Positions 43,312 through 51,471 of a stretch of DNA of 64,000 nucleotides are shown here, piece after piece (position 1 is the first letter of the stretch; each line of letters begins with the position of its first letter). Made by a program: the position numbers and the translations under genes. The stretch comes from Pseudomonas cichorii (GTDB lineage Bacteria; Pseudomonadota; Gammaproteobacteria; Pseudomonadales; Pseudomonadaceae). Under the pieces are notes generated by a model. It was not told the origin of the DNA, made no database searches, and saw only the letters and a list, made by a program, of their open reading frames with translations. The DNA is taken from contig NZ_BLVZ01000013.1 of the NCBI RefSeq assembly GCF_015471405.1, forward strand, positions 1 through 64,000, read 5' to 3'.

Positions 43312-43339
43312 TCTGACTGACGGTTGGCCGGTTAAGTTC
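43312..43339 (-). promoter_or_regulatory. Sigma-22 (AlgU/RpoE-type) promoter for ersA
   Basis: On the minus strand GAACTT (43339-43334) and TCAGA (43316-43312) are separated by 17 bases, close to the AlgU consensus GAACTT-N16/17-TCTGA. ErsA of P. aeruginosa is known to depend on this envelope-stress sigma factor. A second GAACTT lies further upstream (43358-43353) without a matching -10. Confidence 0.75.
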
Positions 43340-43373
43340 CCGGCCAGCCGAAAAGTTCATGTTGGCGCGACGA

Positions 43374-46142
43374 TCAGTGCGCCTCGTCCCAGTTGTTGCC
43401 CACGCCCACTTCAACCAGCAATGGCACGGCCAATTGCGCAGCGCCGCTCATGTGCGGACGAATCTGCTCGCTGATCTGCTCGACCAGATCCTCGCGCACT
43501 TCCAGTACCAGTTCGTCGTGAACCTGCAGGATGACGCGGGCATCAAGGTCCGACTCTTCCAGCCAGCTGTTCACTGCAACCATGGCTTTCTTGATGATAT
43601 CGGCGGCTGTGCCTTGCATCGGTGCGTTGATCGCTGTGCGTTCGGCTCCGGCGCGTTTCATGCCGTTGTCGGAGTTGATGTCCGGCAGGTAGAGCCGACG
43701 TCCGAAGAATGTTTCGACGTAGCCCTGCTCCTTGGCTTTCTCGCGAGTGCGTTCCATGTATTCCCGCACGCCTGGGTAGCGAGCGAAGTAACGCTCGATA
43801 TACGCCTTGGCCTGCTTGCCATCGACGCCGATCTGCCGGGCCAGGCCCGATGCGCCCATACCGTAGATCAGCCCGAAATTGATCGCCTTGGCGCTGCGGC
43901 GCTGATCGTTGGTGACCTGATCCAGTTCGACCCCGAAAACTTCGGCCGCCGTCGCACGGTGTACGTCCAGACCGTTGCGGAAGGCATCCAGCAGTCCTTC
44001 ATCGCTGGCCAGATGCGCCATGATCCGCAATTCGATCTGCGAGTAGTCCGCTGCCAGCAGTTTGTAGCCCGGCTGGGCAATGAACGCCTGACGAATCCTG
44101 CGTCCTTCTGCGGTACGCACCGGGATGTTCTGCAGGTTGGGCTCGCTGGACGAGAATCGTCCCGTTGCAGCGCCCGCCTGGTTATAGGACGTGTGAACGC
44201 GCCCGGTTCTTGGGTTGACTTGTCCTGGCAGGCTGTCGGTGTAGGTGCTTTTCAGCTTGCTGATCGAGCGGTACTGCAACAGCAAGGTGGGTAACTCAGC
44301 GCCCTGCTCCAGCTCGGACAGCTTGATCAGCACATCTTCGGACGTGGACGGTTTGCCGGTGGGTGTCTTGCCCAGAACAGGCAGGTTCAGTTTTTCATAG
44401 AGGATTTTCCCGAGTTGAGTCGGTGAACCCAGGTTGAACTCCTCACCCGCAACTGCGAAAGCCTGACGCTCCAGCTCGACCATGGTGTTGCCCAGCTCGA
44501 CGCTTTGAATGCCGAGCAGGTTGGCATCCACTTTTGCACCTTCGCGTTCGATCTTCGCCAGTACCGGCACCAGTGGCATTTCGATTTCGGTCAGTACGCG
44601 ACGCAGCTCTGGGGCAGCGTCCAGCTTTTCAATCAGGGTCTGATGCAGGCGCAAGGTCACGTCAGCATCTTCAGCGGCATACGGGCCGGCCTGCTCCAGA
44701 GCTATCTGGTCGAACGTCAGCTGCTTTTTGCCCTTGCCGGCAATGTCTTCAAAGCTGGTGGTCTGGTGGCCGAGATATTTCTTGGCCAGGCTGTCCATGT
44801 CATGGGCGGTCGCTACGGAATTCAGCACATAGGACTCAAGCATGGTGTCGAAGGCAACGCCCTGGACGGTAATGCCATTTTCCTGATCACCACCAATGGC
44901 ACAGTTGGCCAGAATGTTCATGTCGAACTTGGCGTTTTGCCCGACCTTCAGGATGGCCGGGTCTTCCAGCAGCGGCTTGAGCGCCAGCAGCACGGTGTCG
45001 CGGTCCAGTTGGTCCGGCACGCCCATGTAGGAATGGGTCAGCGGAATGTAGGCGGCTTCACCGGCCTTGACCGCAAAGGAAAGGCCCACCAGTTGCGCCT
45101 TCTGCGCATCCAGCCCGGTGGTTTCGGTATCGAAGGCGATCAGTTTGGCGGTGCGCAGTTTTTCCAGCCAGACGTCGAAGAGTTCCTGAGTGAGGACCGT
45201 GACATAGTCCAGCTTGATCTCGGAAACCACTTCTTCCTTGACGATTTCCACGCCTGCGCGCTTGGCTTGCCGTTGCAGATCCTCAAGCCAGCTCTTGAAT
45301 TCCAGCTCGGTGTAAAGCTCCGTGAGCTTTTCCAGATCTGGCTCACCCACCTGCAAGTCGTCGAGAGTGATGTCCAGTGGCACATCGACCTTGATGGTCG
45401 CCAGTTCATAGGACAGAAACGCCATGGCACGGTGCTCTTCAAGCTTGGGTGCCAGGGTCTTGGCTCCCCGGAACGCCATGCCCGCCACCGAGTCGAGATT
45501 TTCATACAGCTCTTTCAAGCCACCGCCCACACCGACCAGCAGGCCTACGGCTGTCTTTTCACCGACGCCGGGAACACCGGGGATGTTGTCGACTTTATCG
45601 CCCATCAACGCCAGATAATCGATGATGTGCTCAGGGCCGACACCAAACTTCTCTTTAACGCCAGAGACATCCAGCACGCTACCGGTCATCGTATTGACCA
45701 GCGTAATGTGCCCATCGACCAGTTGCGCCATGTCCTTGTCGCCGGTGGAGATGATGACCGGTCGATCCGCCGCCGCGCTGCTGCGCGCCAGGGTGCCGAT
45801 CACGTCGTCGGCTTCGACACCTTCCACGCACAACAGCGGGTAACCCATGCCTTTGACGCAGGCATGCAGCAGATCGACCTGTACGCGCAGATCATCCGGC
45901 ATGCTCGGACGGTTGGCTTTGTACTCGGCGAACAGTTCGTCCCGGAAAGTCCCGCCTTTGGCATCGAAAACCACCGCGAACGGGCTTTTCGGGTATTGCC
46001 GGCGCAGGCTCTTGAGCATGTTCAGCACGCCCTTGACCGCACCCGTCGGCAAACCTTTGGACGTGGTGAGAGGTGGCAGCGCATGAAAGGCGCGGTACAG
46101 GTAAGAAGAACCGTCCACCAGGACGAGGGGCGCTTGGCTCAT
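43374..46142 (-). CDS. polA: DNA polymerase I
   Basis: PolA fills gaps and removes RNA primers. Starting at ATG 46142 (MSQAPLVLVDGSSYLYRAFH) it has 922 residues. The 5'-3' exonuclease/flap domain (about 1-300; LVDGSSYLYRAFHALPPL, TPGVKG-type GVPGVGEKTA), an intact 3'-5' proofreading domain (AFDTETTGLDAQ), and the family A polymerase with DYSQIELR, RRSAKAINFGLIYG and QVHDELVLEV are all visible. The longer frame to 46154 adds four residues only. Divergent from the DUF2782 gene. Confidence 0.97.
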   Translation of the reverse strand: MSQAPLVLVDGSSYLYRAFHALPPLTTSKGLPTGAVKGVLNMLKSLRRQYPKSPFAVVFDAKGGTFRDELFAEYKANRPSMPDDLRVQVDLLHACVKGMGYPLLCVEGVEADDVIGTLARSSAAADRPVIISTGDKDMAQLVDGHITLVNTMTGSVLDVSGVKEKFGVGPEHIIDYLALMGDKVDNIPGVPGVGEKTAVGLLVGVGGGLKELYENLDSVAGMAFRGAKTLAPKLEEHRAMAFLSYELATIKVDVPLDITLDDLQVGEPDLEKLTELYTELEFKSWLEDLQRQAKRAGVEIVKEEVVSEIKLDYVTVLTQELFDVWLEKLRTAKLIAFDTETTGLDAQKAQLVGLSFAVKAGEAAYIPLTHSYMGVPDQLDRDTVLLALKPLLEDPAILKVGQNAKFDMNILANCAIGGDQENGITVQGVAFDTMLESYVLNSVATAHDMDSLAKKYLGHQTTSFEDIAGKGKKQLTFDQIALEQAGPYAAEDADVTLRLHQTLIEKLDAAPELRRVLTEIEMPLVPVLAKIEREGAKVDANLLGIQSVELGNTMVELERQAFAVAGEEFNLGSPTQLGKILYEKLNLPVLGKTPTGKPSTSEDVLIKLSELEQGAELPTLLLQYRSISKLKSTYTDSLPGQVNPRTGRVHTSYNQAGAATGRFSSSEPNLQNIPVRTAEGRRIRQAFIAQPGYKLLAADYSQIELRIMAHLASDEGLLDAFRNGLDVHRATAAEVFGVELDQVTNDQRRSAKAINFGLIYGMGASGLARQIGVDGKQAKAYIERYFARYPGVREYMERTREKAKEQGYVETFFGRRLYLPDINSDNGMKRAGAERTAINAPMQGTAADIIKKAMVAVNSWLEESDLDARVILQVHDELVLEVREDLVEQISEQIRPHMSGAAQLAVPLLVEVGVGNNWDEAH

Positions 46143-46216
46143 GAGCAGAATCAACCTTTTCGGCGGGGTCGGCGCTAGAATGCGAGGACCATTGACGACA
46201 AAGGGACAAGGTTATC

Positions 46217-46501
46217 ATGCGCACGGCAAATCGACTGTTGTTGGCTGGGCTGTTGGTGTTTTGTCCCCTGGTGGTTGCAGCCGAGGATTCTCCTGCGGAC
46301 GCTCCAGACGTTACCATTCGCACCGACGGCGACAAGACCATTCAGGAGTACCGCCAGAACGGCTTTCTTTATGCGGTGAAAATCACGCCCAAGAACGGGA
46401 AACCTTATTTTCTGGTGCGCGCCGATGGTACGAGTCCCAATTTCATCCGTTCGGACCAACCGGACATGCTGATTCCTCAATGGGAAATATTCAGCTGGTA
46501 A
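46217..46501 (+). CDS. DUF2782 exported protein
   Basis: A 94-residue protein with a signal peptide (MRTANRLLLAGLLVFCPLVVAAE) and a conserved body, VTIRTDGDKTIQEYRQNGFLYAVKITP ... PYFLVRADG, ending IPQWEIFSW. This matches the DUF2782 family found between polA and thrB in pseudomonads. Function is unknown; localisation is periplasmic. It is 37 bp upstream of thrB, so co-transcription is likely. Confidence 0.88.
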   Translation: MRTANRLLLAGLLVFCPLVVAAEDSPADAPDVTIRTDGDKTIQEYRQNGFLYAVKITPKNGKPYFLVRADGTSPNFIRSDQPDMLIPQWEIFSW

Positions 46502-46538
46502 CACCCTAAATTCACTTAATTTTGCTGGCAGTCCTGAT

Positions 46539-47489
46539 ATGTCCGTTTTTACCCCACTGGCTCGGCCCGAGCTGGAAACATTTCTTGCCCCGTACGGGCT
46601 CGGCCGTTTGCTCGACTTTCAAGGCATTGCCGCAGGTAGTGAAAACACCAATTACTTCATCAGCCTGGAACAGGGCGAATTCGTCCTGACCCTCGTTGAG
46701 CGTGGCCCGATTCAGGATTTGCCGTTCTTCATCGAACTGCTGGACGTACTGCACGACGCCGACTTGCCGGTGCCTTACGCCCTGCGCACTACTGACGGCC
46801 AAGCGCTGCGTGAGCTGGCGGAAAAGCCGGCGCTGCTGCAACCGCGTTTACCGGGCAAGCACATCAGCGAGCCCAACACTCAGCATTGCGTGCAGATCGG
46901 CGAGCTGCTGGGCAACCTGCATCTGGCGACACGTGCCAATGTTCTGGAGCGCAAGACCGATCGTGGCCTGGACTGGATGCTCAGCGAGGGCAGGAATTTC
47001 CTTTCGCACCTGGACGAGCCGCAAAGAACACTGCTGGAAAACGTCTTGCAGGAAATCGAAGAGCTCAAGCCGCAGATCATGGCGCTGCCTCGCGCCAACC
47101 TGCACGCTGACCTGTTCCGTGACAATGCCCTGTTTGAAGGTACGCACCTGACCGGGCTGATCGACTTCTACAACGCCTGCTCCGGCCCGATGCTGTATGA
47201 CCTGGCCATTGCGTTGAACGACTGGTGCTCGCTGGAAGGCGGTCAGATCGACCCGGTACGCGCCAGAGCTTTGCTGGGCGCTTACGCCGCCTTGCGGCCG
47301 TTTACGGCGGCTGAAACGAAACTCTGGGCAACCATGCTGCGCGTGGGATGCGTACGTTTCTGGCTGTCACGCCTGATTGCGGCTGAGTCCTTTGCCGGAC
47401 AGGACGTGCTGATCCATGACCCGGCAGAGTTCGAGAAGCGTCTGGCACAGCGACAGGATGTTCATCTGTCGTTGCCGTTTGCCTTGTAA
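46539..47489 (+). CDS. thrB: Homoserine kinase
   Basis: ThrB phosphorylates homoserine on the way to threonine. This is the Pseudomonas form, a 316-residue member of the aminoglycoside-phosphotransferase-like kinases, not the GHMP type of E. coli. Conserved are the ATP-binding GSENTNYF, the catalytic LHADLFRDNALF and the metal-binding GLIDFYNACSG. A REP palindrome follows nine bases past the stop. Confidence 0.95.
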   Translation: MSVFTPLARPELETFLAPYGLGRLLDFQGIAAGSENTNYFISLEQGEFVLTLVERGPIQDLPFFIELLDVLHDADLPVPYALRTTDGQALRELAEKPALLQPRLPGKHISEPNTQHCVQIGELLGNLHLATRANVLERKTDRGLDWMLSEGRNFLSHLDEPQRTLLENVLQEIEELKPQIMALPRANLHADLFRDNALFEGTHLTGLIDFYNACSGPMLYDLAIALNDWCSLEGGQIDPVRARALLGAYAALRPFTAAETKLWATMLRVGCVRFWLSRLIAAESFAGQDVLIHDPAEFEKRLAQRQDVHLSLPFAL

Positions 47490-47497
47490 ACGGGCTT

Positions 47498-47579
47498 TTC
47501 GCGAATGAATTTGCTCCCACCAAAAAACACAACATCATGAATTAAATGAAATTTCCGTAGGAGCGAATTTATTCGCGAA
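47498..47579. repeat. REP element pair between thrB and znuA
   Basis: Left arm 47498-47520 (starts TTCGCGAATGAATTTGCTCC) and right arm 47557-47579 (starts GTAGGAGCGAATTTATTCGC) form an imperfect inverted pair with 36 bases between, in the spacer of two convergent genes. Same family as the elements at 27.1, 51.4 and 56.5 kb. Confidence 0.85.
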
Positions 47580-47584
47580 GCAAG

Positions 47585-48535
47585 CTACAAACCTTCCAGG
47601 CACCCCGCCAGATCATCACCCAGCTTCTGCAATACCTGCTCGTATCCCTGAGCAGTGGCTGGCGTGTAGCCGCCCAGCGCATCCAGTTCAGCCAGTTTCA
47701 CCGGCAAGCCCGCTGTCAGGGTTTCGGCCAGGCGCGGGCGCAAGGGTGGCTCACTGAACACACAGGTCTTGCCCACTTCCTTCAAACGCTCGCGCATGGC
47801 TGCGACATGCTGGGCACCCGGCTGGATCTCTGCTGCGACGCTGAACACGCCGGTGTGCTTGAGCCCATAAGCCTCTTCAAAGTAATCAAAGGCTTCATGG
47901 AAGACGAAATACGGCTTGCCTGCCACAGCGCTGACGCGGCTTTTGATCCGGGTATCCAGCGCATCGAGACGCTTGGCGAAGGCTTCGGCATTGCTCTTGT
48001 AGCGAGCGGCGTTTTCCGGATCGGCGGTACCGAGGTCGGTAGCCATCTTCGCGGCAATCACCCTGGCGTTGAACGAGGACAGCCACAAATGCGAGTCCAG
48101 GCTGCCCGGCCGGTGATCGTGGTCGTGCTCGTCTGCACCATGACTATGGTCATGATCGTGATCGTCATGTGACGCATTGTCTGCCTCGAAATGACGCAAA
48201 TGCATGCCGGGCAAGGACTGCACGGCAACGGCAGGCAGCTTGCGGCCCTGAATGACACGCGGCAGGAAACTCTCCATGTCCGGGCCGATCCAGTAGAACA
48301 GTTCGACCTCGTTCAGACGCCGTACGTCGGATGGACGCAAGGCATAGTGATGCGGTGATGCTCCGGGCGGCAACAGCACCTCTGGTGTACCCACGCCATC
48401 CTGTACAGCCGCTGCAATCAACTGCAGGGGCTTGATGCTGGTCAGGACCCGAACCTCTGCCTGGACGGGGGCAACAGCCAGCCAACTGGCCGACAAAACG
48501 ACAAAAAGGTTAAAAAGACGGCGCACTTGGACCAC
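47585..48535 (-). CDS. znuA: Zinc ABC transporter substrate-binding protein ZnuA
   Basis: ZnuA captures Zn2+ in the periplasm for ZnuBC. The 316-residue precursor has a signal peptide ending PVQAE, and metal-ligand histidines in GASPHHYALRPSD, the DSHLWLS segment and the HEAFDYFEEAYG helix. A His/Asp-rich loop (about 120-141; DDHDHDHSHGADEHDHDH) is typical of ZnuA and thought to gather zinc. It is divergent from zur-znuCB, with a candidate Zur site between. Confidence 0.95.
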   Translation of the reverse strand: MVQVRRLFNLFVVLSASWLAVAPVQAEVRVLTSIKPLQLIAAAVQDGVGTPEVLLPPGASPHHYALRPSDVRRLNEVELFYWIGPDMESFLPRVIQGRKLPAVAVQSLPGMHLRHFEADNASHDDHDHDHSHGADEHDHDHRPGSLDSHLWLSSFNARVIAAKMATDLGTADPENAARYKSNAEAFAKRLDALDTRIKSRVSAVAGKPYFVFHEAFDYFEEAYGLKHTGVFSVAAEIQPGAQHVAAMRERLKEVGKTCVFSEPPLRPRLAETLTAGLPVKLAELDALGGYTPATAQGYEQVLQKLGDDLAGCLEGL

Positions 48536-48554
48536 TCATATAAGACAGGAACGG

Positions 48555-48567
48555 GTAACATAATAAC
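48555..48567. promoter_or_regulatory. Candidate Zur operator between znuA and zur
   Basis: GTAACATAATAAC lies midway in the 58-bp znuA/zur spacer. It partly resembles the Zur consensus built on GTTAT-ATAAC half-sites and is placed to control both directions. The left half departs from the inverted symmetry, so the exact limits are uncertain. Confidence 0.45.
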
Positions 48568-48593
48568 GTCTCTAGCAAATATCGTCGCCGCTC

Positions 48594-49076
48594 ATGCCTA
48601 TTACACCGCTGGCCAGCCGTCCTCATGATCACTCTCATTGCGTGCATTCTGCGCTCACAGAAGCCGATGCGCTGTGCGCCAGCAAAGGTCTGCGCCTGAC
48701 GACTTTGCGTCGTCGCGTGTTGGAACTGGTCTGGCAAAGCCACAAGCCGCTGGGTGCCTACGACATTCTTGCCGTGTTGAGCGACGAAGACGGCCGTCGC
48801 GCCGCGCCGCCAACCGTCTACCGGGCGCTGGATTTCCTGCTGGAAAACGGCCTGGTCCACCGGATCGCATCCCTCAACGCCTTTACCGGCTGCAATCACC
48901 CGACTCACGCGCATCAGGGCCAGTTCCTGATCTGCCGCGAGTGCCACGCCGCCATTGAACTGCAGCATGCTTCCATCAGCGATGCCGTGATCAATGCTGC
49001 CAAAGAAGTCGGTTTTCAGGTTGAAGGCCAGACCGTCGAAATCGTCGGCATCTGTTCCGGCTGCAAGGCCGCCTGA
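48594..49076 (+). CDS. zur: Zinc uptake regulator Zur (Fur family)
   Basis: Zur represses zinc import genes when loaded with Zn2+. The 160-residue protein has the Fur-type winged helix (about 35-95; LRLTTLRRRVLELVW, PPTVYRALDFLLENGL) and a dimerisation domain with the structural zinc cysteines in CRECHA and CSGCKAA. The extra His-containing N-terminus (RPHDHSHCVH) is noteworthy. Its stop overlaps the znuC start by one base (TGATG). Autoregulation through the upstream site is likely. Confidence 0.94.
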   Translation: MPITPLASRPHDHSHCVHSALTEADALCASKGLRLTTLRRRVLELVWQSHKPLGAYDILAVLSDEDGRRAAPPTVYRALDFLLENGLVHRIASLNAFTGCNHPTHAHQGQFLICRECHAAIELQHASISDAVINAAKEVGFQVEGQTVEIVGICSGCKAA

Positions 49077-49873
49077 TGAGTAATGCGTTGATTCGCCTGG
49101 AGCAGGTTGGCGTCACGCTTGCCGGGCAAAACGTTCTGCACAACATTCAGTTGAATGTTCGCCCCGGCGAAATCGTCACCCTGATCGGCCCCAACGGCGC
49201 AGGCAAGACGACGCTGGTGCGTGCCGTGCTGGGGCTGCTCAAGCCCGATGCCGGGACGGTCTGGCGCAAGCCCGGCTTGCGAGTGGGCTACATGCCGCAA
49301 AAGCTGCATGTGGACCAGACTCTGCCGCTCTCGGTGCTGCGCTTTCTGCGTCTGGTGCCGGGTGTGGATCGGGCGGCCGCGCTGGCAGCACTACAGGAAG
49401 TCGGTGCCGAAAAAGTCATCGACAGCCCGCTTCAGGGTATTTCCGGCGGTGAGATGCAGCGCGTCCTGCTGGCCCGTGCCTTGTTGCGCGAGCCTGAGCT
49501 ACTGGTTCTCGACGAACCGGTGCAGGGCGTCGATGTGGCAGGTCAGGCCGAGCTGTACAGCCTGATAACCCGTTTGCGTGATCGTCACGGTTGCGGCGTG
49601 CTGATGGTTTCCCATGACCTGCATCTGGTGATGAGCACCACCGATCAGGTGGTGTGCCTGAATCGCCATGTCTGCTGCTCCGGCCATCCTGAACAGGTCA
49701 GCAACGATCCGGCGTTCGTCGAACTGTTCGGCAAGAACGCACAAAGCCTGGCGATCTATCACCACCATCACGACCACGCCCATGACCTGCATGGCGAAGT
49801 CGTGAGTGGCGATGCAGCGCCTGCATCCCCTATTCACACCCATGTCCACGGAGACAACTGCAAGCATGGCTGA
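49076..49873 (+). CDS. znuC: Zinc ABC transporter ATP-binding protein ZnuC
   Basis: ZnuC powers zinc import. The 265-residue ATPase has Walker A GPNGAGKTT (38-46), signature ISGGEMQRV, and Walker B LLVLDEPVQGVD. The C-terminal extension is rich in histidine (IYHHHHDHAHDLHG ... HTHVHGDNCKHG), suited to sensing or holding zinc. It begins one base within zur's stop and overlaps znuB by eight bases. Confidence 0.95.
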   Translation: MSNALIRLEQVGVTLAGQNVLHNIQLNVRPGEIVTLIGPNGAGKTTLVRAVLGLLKPDAGTVWRKPGLRVGYMPQKLHVDQTLPLSVLRFLRLVPGVDRAAALAALQEVGAEKVIDSPLQGISGGEMQRVLLARALLREPELLVLDEPVQGVDVAGQAELYSLITRLRDRHGCGVLMVSHDLHLVMSTTDQVVCLNRHVCCSGHPEQVSNDPAFVELFGKNAQSLAIYHHHHDHAHDLHGEVVSGDAAPASPIHTHVHGDNCKHG

Positions 49874-50654
49874 TTTTCTACTCTACGCCTTGCTCGCAGG
49901 TCTGGCCCTGGCAGTGGTCGCGGGGCCTCTCGGGTCGTTCGTGGTCTGGCGGCGCATGGCGTATTTTGGCGACACCCTTTCCCATGCCGCCCTGCTTGGC
50001 GTGGCGCTGGGTTTTCTGCTGGACGTCAGCCCGACGATTGCCGTGACCGTCGGTTGCCTGCTGCTGGCGATTCTGCTGGTCACCCTGCAACAGCGCCAGC
50101 CGCTGGCCTCGGACACGCTGCTGGGGATTCTTGCTCCGAGCACCTTGTCACTCGGGCTGGTGGTCCTGAGCTTCATGCATGAAGTGCGTATCGACCTGAT
50201 GGCTTACCTGTTCGGTGACCTGTTGGCGATCAGCCCGACGGATCTGGCCTGGATTCTGGGTGGTAGCGCACTGGTTCTGGTGCTGATCGTCTGCCTGTGG
50301 CGACCGCTGCTGGCGGTAACCGTGCATGAGGAACTGGCCAGGGTCGAAGGCCTGCCGGTGGCCTCGTTGCGCATGACGCTGATGCTGCTGATTGCCGTGG
50401 TGATTGCCGTCGCAATGAAAATCGTCGGGGTTCTGCTGATCACTTCGTTGTTGATCATTCCCGCCGCTGCGGCACAGCGTCACGCCCGTTCGCCAGAACA
50501 AATGGCACTGGGCGCAAGCGTGCTGGGCGTGACGGCTGTGTGTATTGGGCTATCGTTGTCATGGTTCAAGGACACCCCGGCAGGACCGTCTATTGTGGTA
50601 TCCGCTGCGGCACTGTTCTTGCTCAGCTTTGTTCTCCCCAAGCGAGCGGTGTAG
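49866..50654 (+). CDS. znuB: Zinc ABC transporter permease ZnuB
   Basis: ZnuB is the membrane channel of the zinc importer. ATG 49866 (MADFLLYALLAGLALAVV), overlapping the znuC stop by eight bases, gives 262 residues with about eight hydrophobic segments of the ABC-3 family; GPLGSFVVWRRMAYFGDTLSHAALLGVALG is the conserved N-terminal part. A longer frame to 49806 lies within znuC's His-rich tail and is not used. Confidence 0.95.
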   Translation: MADFLLYALLAGLALAVVAGPLGSFVVWRRMAYFGDTLSHAALLGVALGFLLDVSPTIAVTVGCLLLAILLVTLQQRQPLASDTLLGILAPSTLSLGLVVLSFMHEVRIDLMAYLFGDLLAISPTDLAWILGGSALVLVLIVCLWRPLLAVTVHEELARVEGLPVASLRMTLMLLIAVVIAVAMKIVGVLLITSLLIIPAAAAQRHARSPEQMALGASVLGVTAVCIGLSLSWFKDTPAGPSIVVSAAALFLLSFVLPKRAV

Positions 50655-50692
50655 ACTTGCTCGTTTTTTGCGCAACTTAGAGAATCGCAGGA

Positions 50693-51418
50693 ATGAAGCC
50701 GCTCGCCTCCCGTTATCTGCTGCTTGTCGCATTTTCCATCCTGTTGGGTGCCTGCCAGAGTGCCCCAACCGTTGAAACACCTGTGGCCGAAGCAAAGCCA
50801 GACGGGTTTGCACAGCTTGAGCAAAGCATTACCAGCAATGAATTGGCGACTGCTGAAGACCAGTTGACGGCTCTGCAAGCTGCGGCGCCTACCGATATCC
50901 GGCTGGAGCCCTTTCAGCGTCGGCTGGCGGAAGCCTATTTGAGTCGTAGCCAGATCGGTTTGCAGAAGGGCGACATGAATGCTGCCGCCGCTGCATTGAG
51001 TCGTGCCCGTGCGCTGATGCCCAAGGCTCCGGCGCTCACCAGCGGCGTCAATGGCGCCATCGCTCATGCCCGCAAGGCCGAGCTGGACAAGGCCGAAGCC
51101 GAACTGCGCGCTGCCGAAGCCAGACGCATTGCGAAACTGATCGACCCGGCAGCCGACAGCACCACCATCGATCTCAAGATCGGCGATATGCCGCAATTAC
51201 GTCGCCAACTGGATGCGATTGCCTCGGATACCGTGGCATTCAATTGCGAAGTGCTGTTGCAGGTTCCTCGCACCGATGACTACCCATGGCTGGCAACATT
51301 GCTGACCAAGCGCGTGGTCAAGATCAATCCTGATTTCGAGCTGGAACTGCGCCGTCAGATCGAGCGTAATGAGTCAGCGCAGATTGTCTTGACGCCGGCC
51401 AGGCCTATTCGCGAATGA
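50693..51418 (+). CDS. Tetratricopeptide-like lipoprotein, PA5502 type
   Basis: The 241-residue lipoprotein has a signal peptide with LLGAC (Cys21) and an alpha-helical body of TPR-like pairs (about 40-140) rich in Ala and Leu, with a C-terminal domain containing DTVAFNCEVLLQVPR. It resembles the lipoprotein found after znuB in P. aeruginosa. Function is unknown; no role in zinc uptake is evident. Its last codons, IRE and the stop TGA, are supplied by the left arm of a REP element. Confidence 0.88.
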   Translation: MKPLASRYLLLVAFSILLGACQSAPTVETPVAEAKPDGFAQLEQSITSNELATAEDQLTALQAAAPTDIRLEPFQRRLAEAYLSRSQIGLQKGDMNAAAAALSRARALMPKAPALTSGVNGAIAHARKAELDKAEAELRAAEARRIAKLIDPAADSTTIDLKIGDMPQLRRQLDAIASDTVAFNCEVLLQVPRTDDYPWLATLLTKRVVKINPDFELELRRQIERNESAQIVLTPARPIRE

Positions 51419-51457
51419 ATTGGCCCCTACAGATGTAGGAGCCAATTCATTTGCGAA
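51408..51457. repeat. REP hairpin between the lipoprotein gene and katE
   Basis: Two 23-base arms (51408-51430 and 51435-51457) with four loop bases and two mismatches form a compact hairpin of the GTAGGAGC family. The left arm overlaps the final codons and stop of the plus-strand lipoprotein gene; on the minus strand, downstream of katE, it can serve as a transcription end. Confidence 0.88.
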
Positions 51458-51471
51458 AAAAACCTGCGCAA

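Noticed and set aside
44505..46178. Long open frame (557 codons) opposite polA
   Set aside because: Pure antisense shadow of polA, which is complete and well supported.
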